Assembly (NCBI RefSeq): GCF_014385005.1
Contig: NZ_JACRSZ010000001.1
Span: 682,001 to 746,000, forward strand
Direction of reading: 5' to 3'
Length of the DNA stretch: 64,000 nucleotides
From: Jingyaoa shaoxingensis
Lineage (GTDB): Bacteria; Bacillota; Clostridia; Lachnospirales; Lachnospiraceae
Part shown: in pieces, positions 55,522 through 64,000 of the stretch
Layout of the letters: each line of letters begins with the position of its first letter
Position numbering within the stretch: position 1 is the stretch's first letter
Program-made: the position numbers and the translations under genes
Notes under the pieces: generated by a model
The model's database searches: none
What the model was told of the DNA's origin: nothing
The model's input: the letters and a program-made list of their open reading frames with translations, nothing else

Positions 55522-58500
55522 CTAATACTCTTCTTTTTCGGTAATATCTCTGTTCCGGTTGAAGATATCATAGACACACGGAATGACAAACAGGGTCATC
55601 AGGGTACCGTAAGTCAGCCCGCCGATAGTTACGATTGCCATCGGCTGCACCATATCTGCTCCCATTCCATTCCCGGCAGCCATGGTACAAAGTCCCAGAA
55701 TGGTAGTCAGTGCTGTCATGATAACCGGACGGAGTCTGGATCTTCCCGATTCTACAATGGCTTCTTTCTTCTGCATTCCGTCTCTTCGGAGCTGATTGAT
55801 ATAGTCCACCAGCACAATACCGTTATTGACAATAATACCTGCCAGCATGACAAAACCGATCATGGCAATGACACTGACTGGCTTATCTGTCAGATACAGT
55901 GCCAGGAAGCCTCCGGTAAATGCCAGCGGAATAGTAAATATAATAATAAACGGAGATAATAGTGACTGGAACTGCGCTACCATAATCAAATACATAAACA
56001 CAATGGCCAGAATCATCATCTTCATAACCTGTCCCATAGCATCATTAATTGTCTCATCCTCACCCTTCATGGTTACGCTGTATCCCTTTGGTACTTCATA
56101 ATCTGCCAGCTTCTTTTCCACTTCTGCTGACACCAACCCAATATTGTAACCATCCGCAATCTCAGCAGTTGCACTGACATAACGGTTCTGTGCATCTCGA
56201 TTAATTGAAGAAAATCCCTCCGTATCTACAAATTCTACCAGTTCAGACAATGGAACATCTTCTTTTTTCTGGTCGGCATTGGTACCTTCAATGGTCAGCT
56301 CACGGATCTTGTCACGGGTCAGTGTCTCATCTGCATCACTGATTACCAGTACATCATAGTCATTGGATTCGGTACTCAATGTGGTTGCGCTGCTGGCCTC
56401 TGCCAGCTTCTGCTGCAGGAACTGGTAAATCTGTGCTGTGGTCAGTTGATAACTCATAGCTTTGTTCTTATCTACCACCAGACGCATCTCTACGGTCTTC
56501 TCTTCGATACCGTCTGACACATTCCTGGTTCCTTCCACAGATGACAGAATGTCTGCCACATCTGTTGCGATCTCCTTTAATTTATCCAGTTCACGACCTT
56601 TAATCATCACACTGATACCGGAGCCGCCAAGAGAAGACATATCCATATTGGAAGTCTGCACACTTACTTCGCAGTTCAGGTCTGCCGTCTGATCCAGAAT
56701 CACTGCTGCCAGTTCATCATTGCTCAGTTTTTTATCTTCCTTCAGCATAACATACATAGACACTTCTCTATCACTTCCGGAACCGGATCCCATCATACTC
56801 ATCATATTGCTGCCGGATACCATAGCGCCGATGTCTTCCACATCGTCCAGTGTCTCGATTCTTTTGATTGCCTCATCCGCCACTTTGGCAGTATCTGCAA
56901 GAGAACTTCCTTCTGGCGTGGTCAGTGTCAGCGACATCTGGGTGCTCTCCATGTCACCCATAAATTCCGTTCCTTTAGATACCGCCAGCTTCGCAGACAG
57001 CACCAGAATACCGACTGCCAGCAGGATTACCAGGATTTTTACTTTTAATGCCCCTTTCAGCAATACTGCATAAGCATTCTGAATCTTATCAAAAATACGG
57101 TGTTTCTTATCGGTTCCTTTCTTCAGAAGTCCTGCTGCCATAGCCGGAACCAGTGTCAGTGCCACTACCAGGCTGGCGACCAGGGAATAGGCTATGGTCA
57201 GTCCCATATCTACAAATAACTGACGGGTAATGCCCTCTGTAAACAGAATCGGTGCAAATACACAGATGGTTGTCAGTGTGGATGCCACAATAGCTCCCGC
57301 TACCTGGCTTGCGCCTTCCACCGCTGCCTTTTTCACGGAATATCCTTCACTTCTCAGTCTGTAGATATTCTCGATTACTACGATGGAGTTATCCACCAGC
57401 ATACCGATTCCCAGTGCAAGACCGGACAGAGAAATAATATTCAGCGTAATATTGCTAAAATACATACACACAATTGCCGTCATGATACTGATCGGTATGG
57501 AGCATGCAATGACCAGGGTCGGGCGGAAACTTCCCAGAAATACCAATAACACTAAAATTGCCAGACCTGCACCGGAAAGCATATTCTGTATCACAGAATC
57601 TACTACCATGTCAATGTAGACACCCTGATCCATCATTTTGATAAAATGAATGTCTCCTTTGGTTTCTTCCAGTTCTGTAAACTTCTCTTTTATCCGGTTC
57701 GAAACAGTTCCGGTGGAATAACCTGACTGTTTCTGCATGGTCAGCATCACGCCCGGATGGCCATTGACTGTAGCATAGATTTCATCACTGTTGTCTGTCA
57801 TAACCACATCTGCCACATCTGACAGTTTAATCGGATCCAGATCTTCCATATGCAGATCCAGAATCACCAGATCTTCCATATCTTTCATACTGGTCAGTTT
57901 ATTTCCTACACGTACCAGAAAATCAATGCCGTCTTCTGTCACGTAACCAGCCGGCATCATAAAGTTCTGGGCCGACAGGATATTTTTTACCAGATCTGTC
58001 GTCACAAGTTCCGTCACATCCGACTGATCATAAGCAGATTCCTTCTGCTCCTCTATCTGATCCAGCGCAGTCTCAATCTGCTGTTTACCTGATTGTAACT
58101 GAGCTTTGCCTACCGCCATCTCAATAGTGGCATCAATCCTGGCTCCATCAATCTGGCTCTGTGCACCGGAAAGCCGGTTCTCACCATCTGCCAGTTGTTT
58201 TTCTGCCGCCGTAAGCTGTTCTTTCGCAGCATTTAACTGTGTTCTTCCATCTGCAATCTGCTGTTTTCCCTGTTCTACTGCATCTTTTCCCTTCTGTATG
58301 GTTTCCAGCTGCTCCGGAGTCTTGTCGATTTGCTCCTGTAACTTTGCAATGCCATCCTCTAACTGCTTCTGTGTATCCATCAGTGAAAAACGCACTTTTT
58401 CAATATTGGTCTTCAGGTCATTTCCAGACAATGTTACATCCACTCCAAGAGCAATGAGTTGATTTCTCTGCTCCACGAGCTGATCATACTGTTCCTTCAG

Positions 58501-59994
58501 TGCTGTCATTTCCTGTGCCGCTGACGCCGCATCTCCTGCCAGACTTCCATAATCTGGTATCTCCGGTGTCTGATTCGTATCATCCCGGGATTCATCCAAA
58601 ACCAGTTCTTCTTCCTGTTCCGCTTCTTCCGGAGCACCTGCCTCTTCCAGCACATTCTGATCTGTGCCATTCTGTATCACATCCGCTTCGGCATTCTCAT
58701 CTGGGACATCTGAAGCTGTACTCTCATCCAAAACAGGCTGCTCTGCAGTATTTTCCAGAACATCCTGATCCACCGTCGCTTCATCCTGCGCATTCTGATC
58801 CGTTATTACTTCATCCTGAATGTCCTGATCCGCTGTTATTTCTTCACTCAGTGTCTCTTCCTGTGCTGCCTGAGTCAGATTTGGGCTGTTCTCGATCAAG
58901 GCAGCTGTCTCCTGTTCTGTTTCTCCCTCTGTTATCACTTCTGTCTCAGACGCATCGCTTTGAGCAATTCCAAGCACCTGTTCCAGCTGGGCAATGGACT
59001 GATTCAGCTGCTCTACCTGATCTGCAGTCAGAGTTCCTACCGCTGCCACTGCCTGGTCAATGGATGTCTTCTGTGTCTCCAGTGCTGTCTTCTGTGCCGG
59101 AAGTGCCAGAAGGTTCTTTTCTCCTTCTTCTAACTGTTCTTCCTGGGTTTTCAGTTCTGACTCAGATTTATCCAGTTCACTTAACGCGTCTTCTATTTCC
59201 TTTTTCTTTTCGTTTAATTCCAGCTTTCCTCTTAACATCTGGCTGGATCCTGAACTGATCCGCTCCTGGGCTTTTCCTGTCTGTGTCTTCAACTGCTCCT
59301 GTCCACTGTTTAAGGACTGTTCGCCGCTTTCCAGTTCACTTTTGTTCTCTTCTAATTCTGCCTGCGCATCATCAAACTTCTTATCCAGTGCACTGCGGAC
59401 TTTTTCATTGACCTCTCTGATCTTGTCTTCCCGCAGAACTACCTGCACCTGTTCTTCAATCGTACCCGTTGACGACACAGATGCTACACCTTCGATACTC
59501 TCCAGTTCCGGCAGGATTTCATTCTCCACCAGATCTGTCAACTCACTCTGGGACAGATCCCCTCCTTCCAGCGCCGCAACCATGACCGGCATCATATCCG
59601 GATTCAGCTTCATAATGATTGGATTTCCCACCGAATCACTCCAGGCACCTTCGATCTGATCCAATTTTTCCCGCATATCTACGGTGATCGAATCCATATT
59701 GGCTGTCTGGGCGAATTCCAGAATCACCATAGACAGATTCTCCGATGAAGTGGAGCTGATGTTTTCGATGTTACTGATGGTTGCCATTGCCTGTTCAATT
59801 GGTCTGGTAACTGTAGTTTCTACTTCTTCCGGACTTGCCCCAATGTATGTTGTATACACAATCGCATATGGCAGATTCATGTCGGGTAAAAGGTCTGTCT
59901 GCATACTGGTAAAGGATACATATCCCAAAACCAGAATCAGGACCACACCCACCAGGACAGTATAAGGTCTCTTTACACTAAACTTCGATATCAT
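55522..59994 (-). CDS. RND-family efflux transporter with large coiled-coil insert
   Basis: The ATG at 59994 follows GGGAGG. The 1490-residue protein has the AcrB/SwrC layout: a first helix (MISKFSVKRPYTVLVGVVLILVLG), porter domain, a block of transmembrane helices near 800-1020 with SGLALGIGMLVDNSIVVIENIYR, a second porter half, and the closing helices. Between about residues 190 and 650, exactly where the N-terminal docking hairpin of AcrB would be, lies an insert. It consists of heptad-like coiled coils flanking an acidic, Asp/Gln-rich low-complexity stretch (about 350-490). Normal family members are about 1050 residues. It is controlled with the overlapping MarR gene. Substrate unknown. 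Confidence 0.92.
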   Translation of the reverse strand: MISKFSVKRPYTVLVGVVLILVLGYVSFTSMQTDLLPDMNLPYAIVYTTYIGASPEEVETTVTRPIEQAMATISNIENISSTSSENLSMVILEFAQTANMDSITVDMREKLDQIEGAWSDSVGNPIIMKLNPDMMPVMVAALEGGDLSQSELTDLVENEILPELESIEGVASVSSTGTIEEQVQVVLREDKIREVNEKVRSALDKKFDDAQAELEENKSELESGEQSLNSGQEQLKTQTGKAQERISSGSSQMLRGKLELNEKKKEIEDALSELDKSESELKTQEEQLEEGEKNLLALPAQKTALETQKTSIDQAVAAVGTLTADQVEQLNQSIAQLEQVLGIAQSDASETEVITEGETEQETAALIENSPNLTQAAQEETLSEEITADQDIQDEVITDQNAQDEATVDQDVLENTAEQPVLDESTASDVPDENAEADVIQNGTDQNVLEEAGAPEEAEQEEELVLDESRDDTNQTPEIPDYGSLAGDAASAAQEMTALKEQYDQLVEQRNQLIALGVDVTLSGNDLKTNIEKVRFSLMDTQKQLEDGIAKLQEQIDKTPEQLETIQKGKDAVEQGKQQIADGRTQLNAAKEQLTAAEKQLADGENRLSGAQSQIDGARIDATIEMAVGKAQLQSGKQQIETALDQIEEQKESAYDQSDVTELVTTDLVKNILSAQNFMMPAGYVTEDGIDFLVRVGNKLTSMKDMEDLVILDLHMEDLDPIKLSDVADVVMTDNSDEIYATVNGHPGVMLTMQKQSGYSTGTVSNRIKEKFTELEETKGDIHFIKMMDQGVYIDMVVDSVIQNMLSGAGLAILVLLVFLGSFRPTLVIACSIPISIMTAIVCMYFSNITLNIISLSGLALGIGMLVDNSIVVIENIYRLRSEGYSVKKAAVEGASQVAGAIVASTLTTICVFAPILFTEGITRQLFVDMGLTIAYSLVASLVVALTLVPAMAAGLLKKGTDKKHRIFDKIQNAYAVLLKGALKVKILVILLAVGILVLSAKLAVSKGTEFMGDMESTQMSLTLTTPEGSSLADTAKVADEAIKRIETLDDVEDIGAMVSGSNMMSMMGSGSGSDREVSMYVMLKEDKKLSNDELAAVILDQTADLNCEVSVQTSNMDMSSLGGSGISVMIKGRELDKLKEIATDVADILSSVEGTRNVSDGIEEKTVEMRLVVDKNKAMSYQLTTAQIYQFLQQKLAEASSATTLSTESNDYDVLVISDADETLTRDKIRELTIEGTNADQKKEDVPLSELVEFVDTEGFSSINRDAQNRYVSATAEIADGYNIGLVSAEVEKKLADYEVPKGYSVTMKGEDETINDAMGQVMKMMILAIVFMYLIMVAQFQSLLSPFIIIFTIPLAFTGGFLALYLTDKPVSVIAMIGFVMLAGIIVNNGIVLVDYINQLRRDGMQKKEAIVESGRSRLRPVIMTALTTILGLCTMAAGNGMGADMVQPMAIVTIGGLTYGTLMTLFVIPCVYDIFNRNRDITEKEEY

Positions 59995-60463
59995 GTTTGC
60001 CTCCCACATGAGCATTTTCTATCTGATCCGGGCATTCCATCTGCGGCATGATCTCATTGATCCGCTTCATAATGTGGAGCATATTCTGTGCATCCTCTTC
60101 TCCCAGATGTTCCATCAGACGGGTCACCATATTTTCCGGTACACGTCTGCACTCTTCTGCTTTTTTTCGTCCCTCTTCAGTCAGTTCCACCAATATCTTT
60201 CTCCGGTCTTTTTCATTGACTTTCCGTATCACCTGTTTCTTCCGTTCCAGACTGTTCAGTGCCACCGCCACTCTCGCCGTGCTGCTTTTTAACGCTTTTC
60301 CCAGCTCTCCCGGCGATGCGCCTTCTCCCTTCTGAAGAAGATACAGAAGCATAAATGCTTCTCCTTTCATAGAATGGCTGATGGTTTTACTCTGTGCCAA
60401 TCTTCCTAAGCGGTAAAATTCCTCCAGAAATTCCTTTGCCAGTTCTTCTGTTCTGTACTCCAT
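59978..60463 (-). CDS. MarR-family transcription regulator
   Basis: This 161-residue protein has the MarR winged helix (about residues 30-110, with EGASPGELGKALKSSTARVAVALNSLERKKQVIRKVNEKDRRKILVELTEEGRKKAE). It overlaps the RND transporter start by 17 bases and is the first gene of that pair, so it most likely represses the pump in response to its substrates. An AGAGGAG ribosome site is present. Confidence 0.93.
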   Translation of the reverse strand: MEYRTEELAKEFLEEFYRLGRLAQSKTISHSMKGEAFMLLYLLQKGEGASPGELGKALKSSTARVAVALNSLERKKQVIRKVNEKDRRKILVELTEEGRKKAEECRRVPENMVTRLMEHLGEEDAQNMLHIMKRINEIMPQMECPDQIENAHVGGKHDIEV

Positions 60464-60492
60464 ATGAACTCCTCTTTAATAATTCTTTTTCT

Positions 60493-60512
60493 CTAGTAAT
60501 ATGATGTACTAG
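60493..60512. promoter_or_regulatory. candidate MarR operator
   Basis: CTAGTA and its complement TACTAG are separated by eight bases, 30 bases ahead of the marR start. MarR dimers bind palindromes of this size. The assignment is by position only. Confidence 0.45.
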
Positions 60513-60570
60513 TTATCTAATAGTATTAGCATTTTATCTCAGCAGACAGGTAACTGTCAAGATACCCATA

Positions 60571-61923
60571 TTATATGTTTCCTTCTCTTGTAAGCTTTTT
60601 CATCCAGTTTCCGTAGTTTACTTTTAAAAACACCGGCACACATTTTATAAACTGGTCAATATTCAGACATATTACTACCACTGCCGATGAAGCACCTGCC
60701 ACAAATGCCATATAGCAGGATAAAGGTATGACAATCAGGCAGATGCAGACAGTATCCAGTTTTGCACTGAAATACACACTTCCTCCACCTTTTATAATTC
60801 CTGCATTGGTTGGCATCTGATACGCCATTGCCACATATACCACACTCAGTATAATTAAAAACTGATTGGCAAGTTCCATGGTTTCCGGACTGAGATCATA
60901 CAGACTGAGAACCGGAATGCGGATAAAATACAGCAGGATTCCTCCGGCTATTGCCAGAAGCAAAAACAGTATCTGTAATTTTCTGGCGTATCTTTTTACC
61001 AGCTCTCCGTCACCCATTCCTATAGTCTTTCCAATCATAACGCTTGCTGCGGAAGCTGCTCCCACGGCCGCTGATTTCACCACCAGATATAGATTGGAAG
61101 CTGCACTGTTGGCCGCAATTGCCGCTGAATTCATATGCCCCAGCACCACCGTCTGCATGGCAGTATTAATTCCCCACAGGACAGAAAATACAAGAAGCGG
61201 CATCAGAACTTTCAGATAATCCTTCAATAATGTCTGGTCTCTCTGCATAAAATCTGCCAGCTTCAGTCTCAGATACTTTTCTTTTTGTACGATGTACCCG
61301 ATCAGTACCGCACATTCCAGAATTCTGGCTGTCAGCGTACCAATGGCAGCTCCGGTCACACCAAGTTCCGGTGCCCCGAATCTTCCAAAAATCAGTACAT
61401 AATTTATACCACAATTCACTACCAACGCCAGAACAGACAAATTCAGCGCAATCTTGGCCACTTCTGTACTGCGAAGTGCCGCAAGCAGCATCTGCGTCAC
61501 AGCAAAAAACAGATACGTAAAACGAATGGTACGAAGATACGTTACTCCTTCTCTGATAATCCGCTCATCGGTGGTAAATACCTGCATTGCCTGTCCCGGA
61601 AAAAGGGTGATAACAAGAAACAACATTACCGCTGTAGCAACTCCAAATCGCATGGCAATTGCAATCACTTTTTTCATTGGCTGAATCTGCTTTTTCCCCC
61701 AATACTGACTGCAGAAAATCACCATTCCGTCTCCAAATGCAATCAGTAGCTGCTGATACAGGAACTGGATCTGATTCACCGCCGTCACTCCTGACAAAGA
61801 AATCTCTCCATAAGCGCCCAGCATAATATTGTCTGCAAGATTCACACTTAATGTCACAATATTCTGCAACACCAATACAATATACAATTGAAAAAAACTT
61901 TTATAGAATTCTCTGTCCTTCAT
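60571..61923 (-). CDS. MATE-family multidrug exporter
   Basis: I use the ATG at 61923 behind GGGAAG; a GTG six bases upstream is possible. The 450-residue protein has about twelve membrane helices in two halves and MATE-type signatures such as LADNIMLGAYGEISLSGV, the FGDGMVIFCSQYWGKKQ loop and GAAIGTLTARILE. Such exporters use Na+ or H+ gradients to expel drugs or metabolites. It lies upstream of the marR-RND pair with 107 bases between, so it is likely a separate unit. Confidence 0.93.
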   Translation of the reverse strand: MKDREFYKSFFQLYIVLVLQNIVTLSVNLADNIMLGAYGEISLSGVTAVNQIQFLYQQLLIAFGDGMVIFCSQYWGKKQIQPMKKVIAIAMRFGVATAVMLFLVITLFPGQAMQVFTTDERIIREGVTYLRTIRFTYLFFAVTQMLLAALRSTEVAKIALNLSVLALVVNCGINYVLIFGRFGAPELGVTGAAIGTLTARILECAVLIGYIVQKEKYLRLKLADFMQRDQTLLKDYLKVLMPLLVFSVLWGINTAMQTVVLGHMNSAAIAANSAASNLYLVVKSAAVGAASAASVMIGKTIGMGDGELVKRYARKLQILFLLLAIAGGILLYFIRIPVLSLYDLSPETMELANQFLIILSVVYVAMAYQMPTNAGIIKGGGSVYFSAKLDTVCICLIVIPLSCYMAFVAGASSAVVVICLNIDQFIKCVPVFLKVNYGNWMKKLTREGNI

Positions 61924-61984
61924 TGTCACTTCCCGCCTGTCTTTTTCTTACCTACTGAAATTATTTCTTCCTGATTATAGCAGA

Positions 61985-62035
61985 AAATACCCTCCCTGTG
62001 ACATTTTCATGCCACGAAGAGGGTATTTCTTTTAT
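61985..62035. terminator. terminator between the MATE and Gfo/Idh genes
   Basis: AAATACCCTC (61985-61994) pairs with GAGGGTATTT (62019-62028). On the minus strand a TTTTCTG follows, ending the Gfo/Idh gene. Confidence 0.7.
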
Positions 62036-62053
62036 CTGGTCAAAAAATCTACG

Positions 62054-63205
62054 TTACACTTCTGTCCATACAGAAGCATTCTTACTGCTGTCTACTACCG
62101 CATGAATAAATTTTACACCTGCCACACCGTCAGAAACTGTCGGATAATCTCCGTTCTTTTCCGGGCAGTGTCCATTTACACATTCCAGAACATCTTTCAT
62201 AAATCCATGATAGATGTTGGCAAATGCAAAAGTCAGTCCTTCCGGATGACCGGACGGGATATGGTTTCTTTCTGCCGCCATTCCTGTTATGTATCCGGTT
62301 CCTCTGTGATAGATCTGATCCGGCTGTCCTTTTTTCGTTACTTTCAGATAATCCGGTTCTTCCTGCACCCATTCAATGGATCCTTCGCTTCCGAAAATCC
62401 GTACCACCAGACCATTCAGATGGCCTGCGCACACCTGGGAACAGCTGTATACACCATGAACCCCATTGTCATATTCCACCAGGATATTGGCATTCAGATC
62501 CAGATCCATTCCGTAATTATCCAACACTGCCGCTACTTTTTTCGGATGCATGCCCGTGATATAGGCAACCGTATCTTCGATATGGGTTCCGATATCTCCC
62601 ACACAGTTGGAAATGCCGGATTTGGCCGGGTCCGTTCTCCAGACAGACATCTTCGTTGTAGTCTGGTTACCGCCGCCGATTTCATCAATCAGCCAGTCCT
62701 GCAGATATTCCGCATTTACATTTACAATGTTACCGATTTCACCTGCTGCTACCAGTTCTTTTGCCAGTTTTACCATTGCATATCCGGTATAGGTATAGGT
62801 TACTGCAAACATAAGATGCTTCTCTTTTGCAATCTGTTCCAGTTCTTCTCCCTGCTCAATAGTAAAGCAGAGTGGCTTTTCACATGCCACATGAATGCCC
62901 GCCTCCAGGAACGTTTTCGCCACTTCATAATGGGTCGCATTCGGGGTCACGATAGATACAAAATCAATTCCGTCTTCTCTTGCGCTTTCTGCCTTTGCCA
63001 TTTCCTCATAGGAACTATATAACCTATCCTGCGCAATTCCATAGAACTCTCCGGTTTCTTTGTTTTTTTCTTCTCTGGAACTGAAGCAGGCTGCCACAAG
63101 ATCTGCTGTTTCCTCCAGTGCAATGGCTCTTCTGTGTACCGCACCGATAAATGCGCCAAGGCCACCGCCAACCATACCATATCTCAGTCTTTTTCTGTCA
63201 CCCAT
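62054..63205 (-). CDS. Gfo/Idh/MocA-family oxidoreductase
   Basis: This 383-residue protein has an N-terminal Rossmann fold (GMVGGGLGAFIGAVHRRAI), the family's EKPLC motif (about 110) and a C-terminal substrate domain with DIGTHIEDTVAYITG holding the presumed catalytic Asp/His. Such enzymes oxidise sugars, inositols or their derivatives with NAD(P). A partner isomerase gene directly upstream is decayed, so the pathway may be broken or reassigned. A GGAAGGAAG ribosome site precedes the start. Confidence 0.93.
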   Translation of the reverse strand: MGDRKRLRYGMVGGGLGAFIGAVHRRAIALEETADLVAACFSSREEKNKETGEFYGIAQDRLYSSYEEMAKAESAREDGIDFVSIVTPNATHYEVAKTFLEAGIHVACEKPLCFTIEQGEELEQIAKEKHLMFAVTYTYTGYAMVKLAKELVAAGEIGNIVNVNAEYLQDWLIDEIGGGNQTTTKMSVWRTDPAKSGISNCVGDIGTHIEDTVAYITGMHPKKVAAVLDNYGMDLDLNANILVEYDNGVHGVYSCSQVCAGHLNGLVVRIFGSEGSIEWVQEEPDYLKVTKKGQPDQIYHRGTGYITGMAAERNHIPSGHPEGLTFAFANIYHGFMKDVLECVNGHCPEKNGDYPTVSDGVAGVKFIHAVVDSSKNASVWTEV

Positions 63206-63222
63206 TGTTCTTCCTTCCCCCT

Positions 63223-63441
63223 TTAGTTTGCGATTGCATCGTCAAATTTGAAATCAGATGCACGGAAATCAATATGAGAACCAAGAAGATCGCTTCTTCC
63301 ATCTAATGTAACCGCAGCATCCTTCATATGTACATGATACACCTTATCTGCAAAATCCTAAAGAAAAATATGCGGTGTAATGCCCTGCCAGATCAGGTGG
63401 CTTGGATCAAAGTTCAGACCAAATTCCGGTGCAATCTGCAT
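63223..63441 (-). pseudogene. remnant of a sugar phosphate isomerase/epimerase gene
   Basis: The minus strand reads MQIAPEFGLNFDPSHLIWQG, then after an in-frame TAG (63358-63360) continues DFADKVYHVHMKDAAVTLDG and on to a normal stop at 63223. This matches only the C-terminal third of xylose-isomerase-like TIM-barrel enzymes (the NFDPSHLxWQG and YHVHxKD metal/substrate motifs). The N-terminal two thirds are missing. It abuts the Gfo/Idh gene, its usual operon partner. Confidence 0.82.
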
Positions 63442-63544
63442 TTCACTTTATTTTTCTTGCTAATTCTATATTTTTTCGTTATGATAATTCGTGAGTGTGC
63501 TGTAAACACGTTGTTTTTTGAAATAATCTGTATAAGGAGTTTTT

Positions 63545-64000
63545 ATGATTTTAGAGGTAAAGAATTTAAGCCACGGTTTTGGTGACCGTGCTATTTTTGA
63601 GAATGTATCTTTCCGTCTGTTAAAGGGTGAGCACATTGGTCTGATCGGTGCCAATGGAGAAGGAAAGTCTACGTTTATGAATATTATTACCGGACATCTG
63701 ATGCCGGATGAAGGAACGGTGGAATGGGCAAAGAATGTCCGTGTCGGCTATCTGGATCAGCATGCGGTTCTGGAAAAAGGTATGACCATCCGCGATGTGT
63801 TAAAGTCTGCTTTTTCTTATCTGTTTGATATGGAAGCGGATATGAACCGAATGTTCGAACAGATGGGTGAAGCTTCTCCGGAAGAGATGGAAAAGCTGCT
63901 GGAAGAGACCGGAACCATTCAGGAGCTGCTGGAGCATCATGATTTCTATATGATTGATGCCAAAGTGGAAGAAATCGGCCGTGCCCTTGGTCTTGTGGAT
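63545..64000 (+). CDS. ABC-F family ATPase (3' end outside window)
   Basis: The visible 152 codons begin at ATG 63545 after AAGGAG and encode the first ATP-binding cassette. It has MILEVKNLSHGFGDRAIFEN, Walker A GLIGANGEGKSTFMNII and VRVGYLDQHAVLEKGMTIRDVL (Q-loop). There are no membrane helices, as in ABC-F proteins that act on ribosomes. It is transcribed divergently from the decayed isomerase region. The gene runs off the right edge. Confidence 0.9.
   Translation, partial: MILEVKNLSHGFGDRAIFENVSFRLLKGEHIGLIGANGEGKSTFMNIITGHLMPDEGTVEWAKNVRVGYLDQHAVLEKGMTIRDVLKSAFSYLFDMEADMNRMFEQMGEASPEEMEKLLEETGTIQELLEHHDFYMIDAKVEEIGRALGLVD

Noticed and set aside
58500..59258. Pro/Leu/His-rich plus-strand ORF opposite the RND insert
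   Set aside because: It is an antisense shadow of the coiled-coil and acidic repeats; there is no ribosome site.

Overview
The window reads as chromosomal DNA of a spore-forming, Gram-positive Lachnospiraceae bacterium, Blautia-like. The grounds are SpoVT and SpoVG, the paired GlgC/GlgD subunits, a single-chain PurL carrying its own glutamine amidotransferase domain, Ser/Glu/Thr-rich secreted proteins, strong AGGAGG ribosome sites and moderate GC. I see no rRNA, tRNA, CRISPR array, prophage or transposase gene. Most genes are on the minus strand; murC, dnaD, dnaC and prs form the main plus-strand block.

Layout. 1-15 kb: a GGDEF protein cut by the window edge, FeoA, an ECF sigma/anti-sigma pair, a DUF1275 membrane protein, a secreted beta-helix protein, PncB, a degenerate primary-sigma-like protein, SpoVT, a nitroreductase, DUF554, an HD phosphohydrolase, a YjjG-like HAD hydrolase, an XRE-cupin regulator divergent from azlCD, and a PrsA-like lipoprotein. 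15-28 kb: mfd, pth, spoVG, glgD and glgC leftward; murC, a DnaD-domain protein, a DnaC-like helicase loader and prs rightward. A DnaA-box cluster lies between murC and dnaD. This gene set overlaps the spoVG-prs-pth-mfd-spoVT neighbourhood of Bacillus.

28-44.5 kb: purL with an unusual multi-hairpin leader, an M18 aminopeptidase, lepB, a CPBP protease, and an envelope cluster running kinase, membrane-anchored helical protein, Ig-like surface protein, YARHG protein, membrane protein, amidase, then argS. 44.5-53 kb: an arabinose-polymer operon (GH127, ABC importer, YesL-like protein, LacI regulator, GH51). 53-64 kb: a Cys-rich peptide with a lysozyme-like protein, Mrp, a giant RND transporter with its MarR regulator, a MATE exporter, a Gfo/Idh oxidoreductase beside a decayed isomerase gene, and the start of an ABC-F gene.

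The strongest unexplained signals are these. The protein kinase at 41.5-42.2 kb has no ATG, GTG or TTG start for its complete domain, but a CTG sits at ideal distance from a strong Shine-Dalgarno. The same gene ends on two slippery A-tracts that join it by a -1 shift, with no intervening stop, to the next ORF, which supplies the membrane segment. Tandem DnaA boxes precede the helicase-loader operon. A sigma-70-like protein lacks the promoter-melting segment and region 4. An RND pump has a coiled coil of about 460 residues inserted in its docking domain. Several families of structured intergenic repeats include a MITE-like element with inverted ends and a 188-bp near-palindrome.
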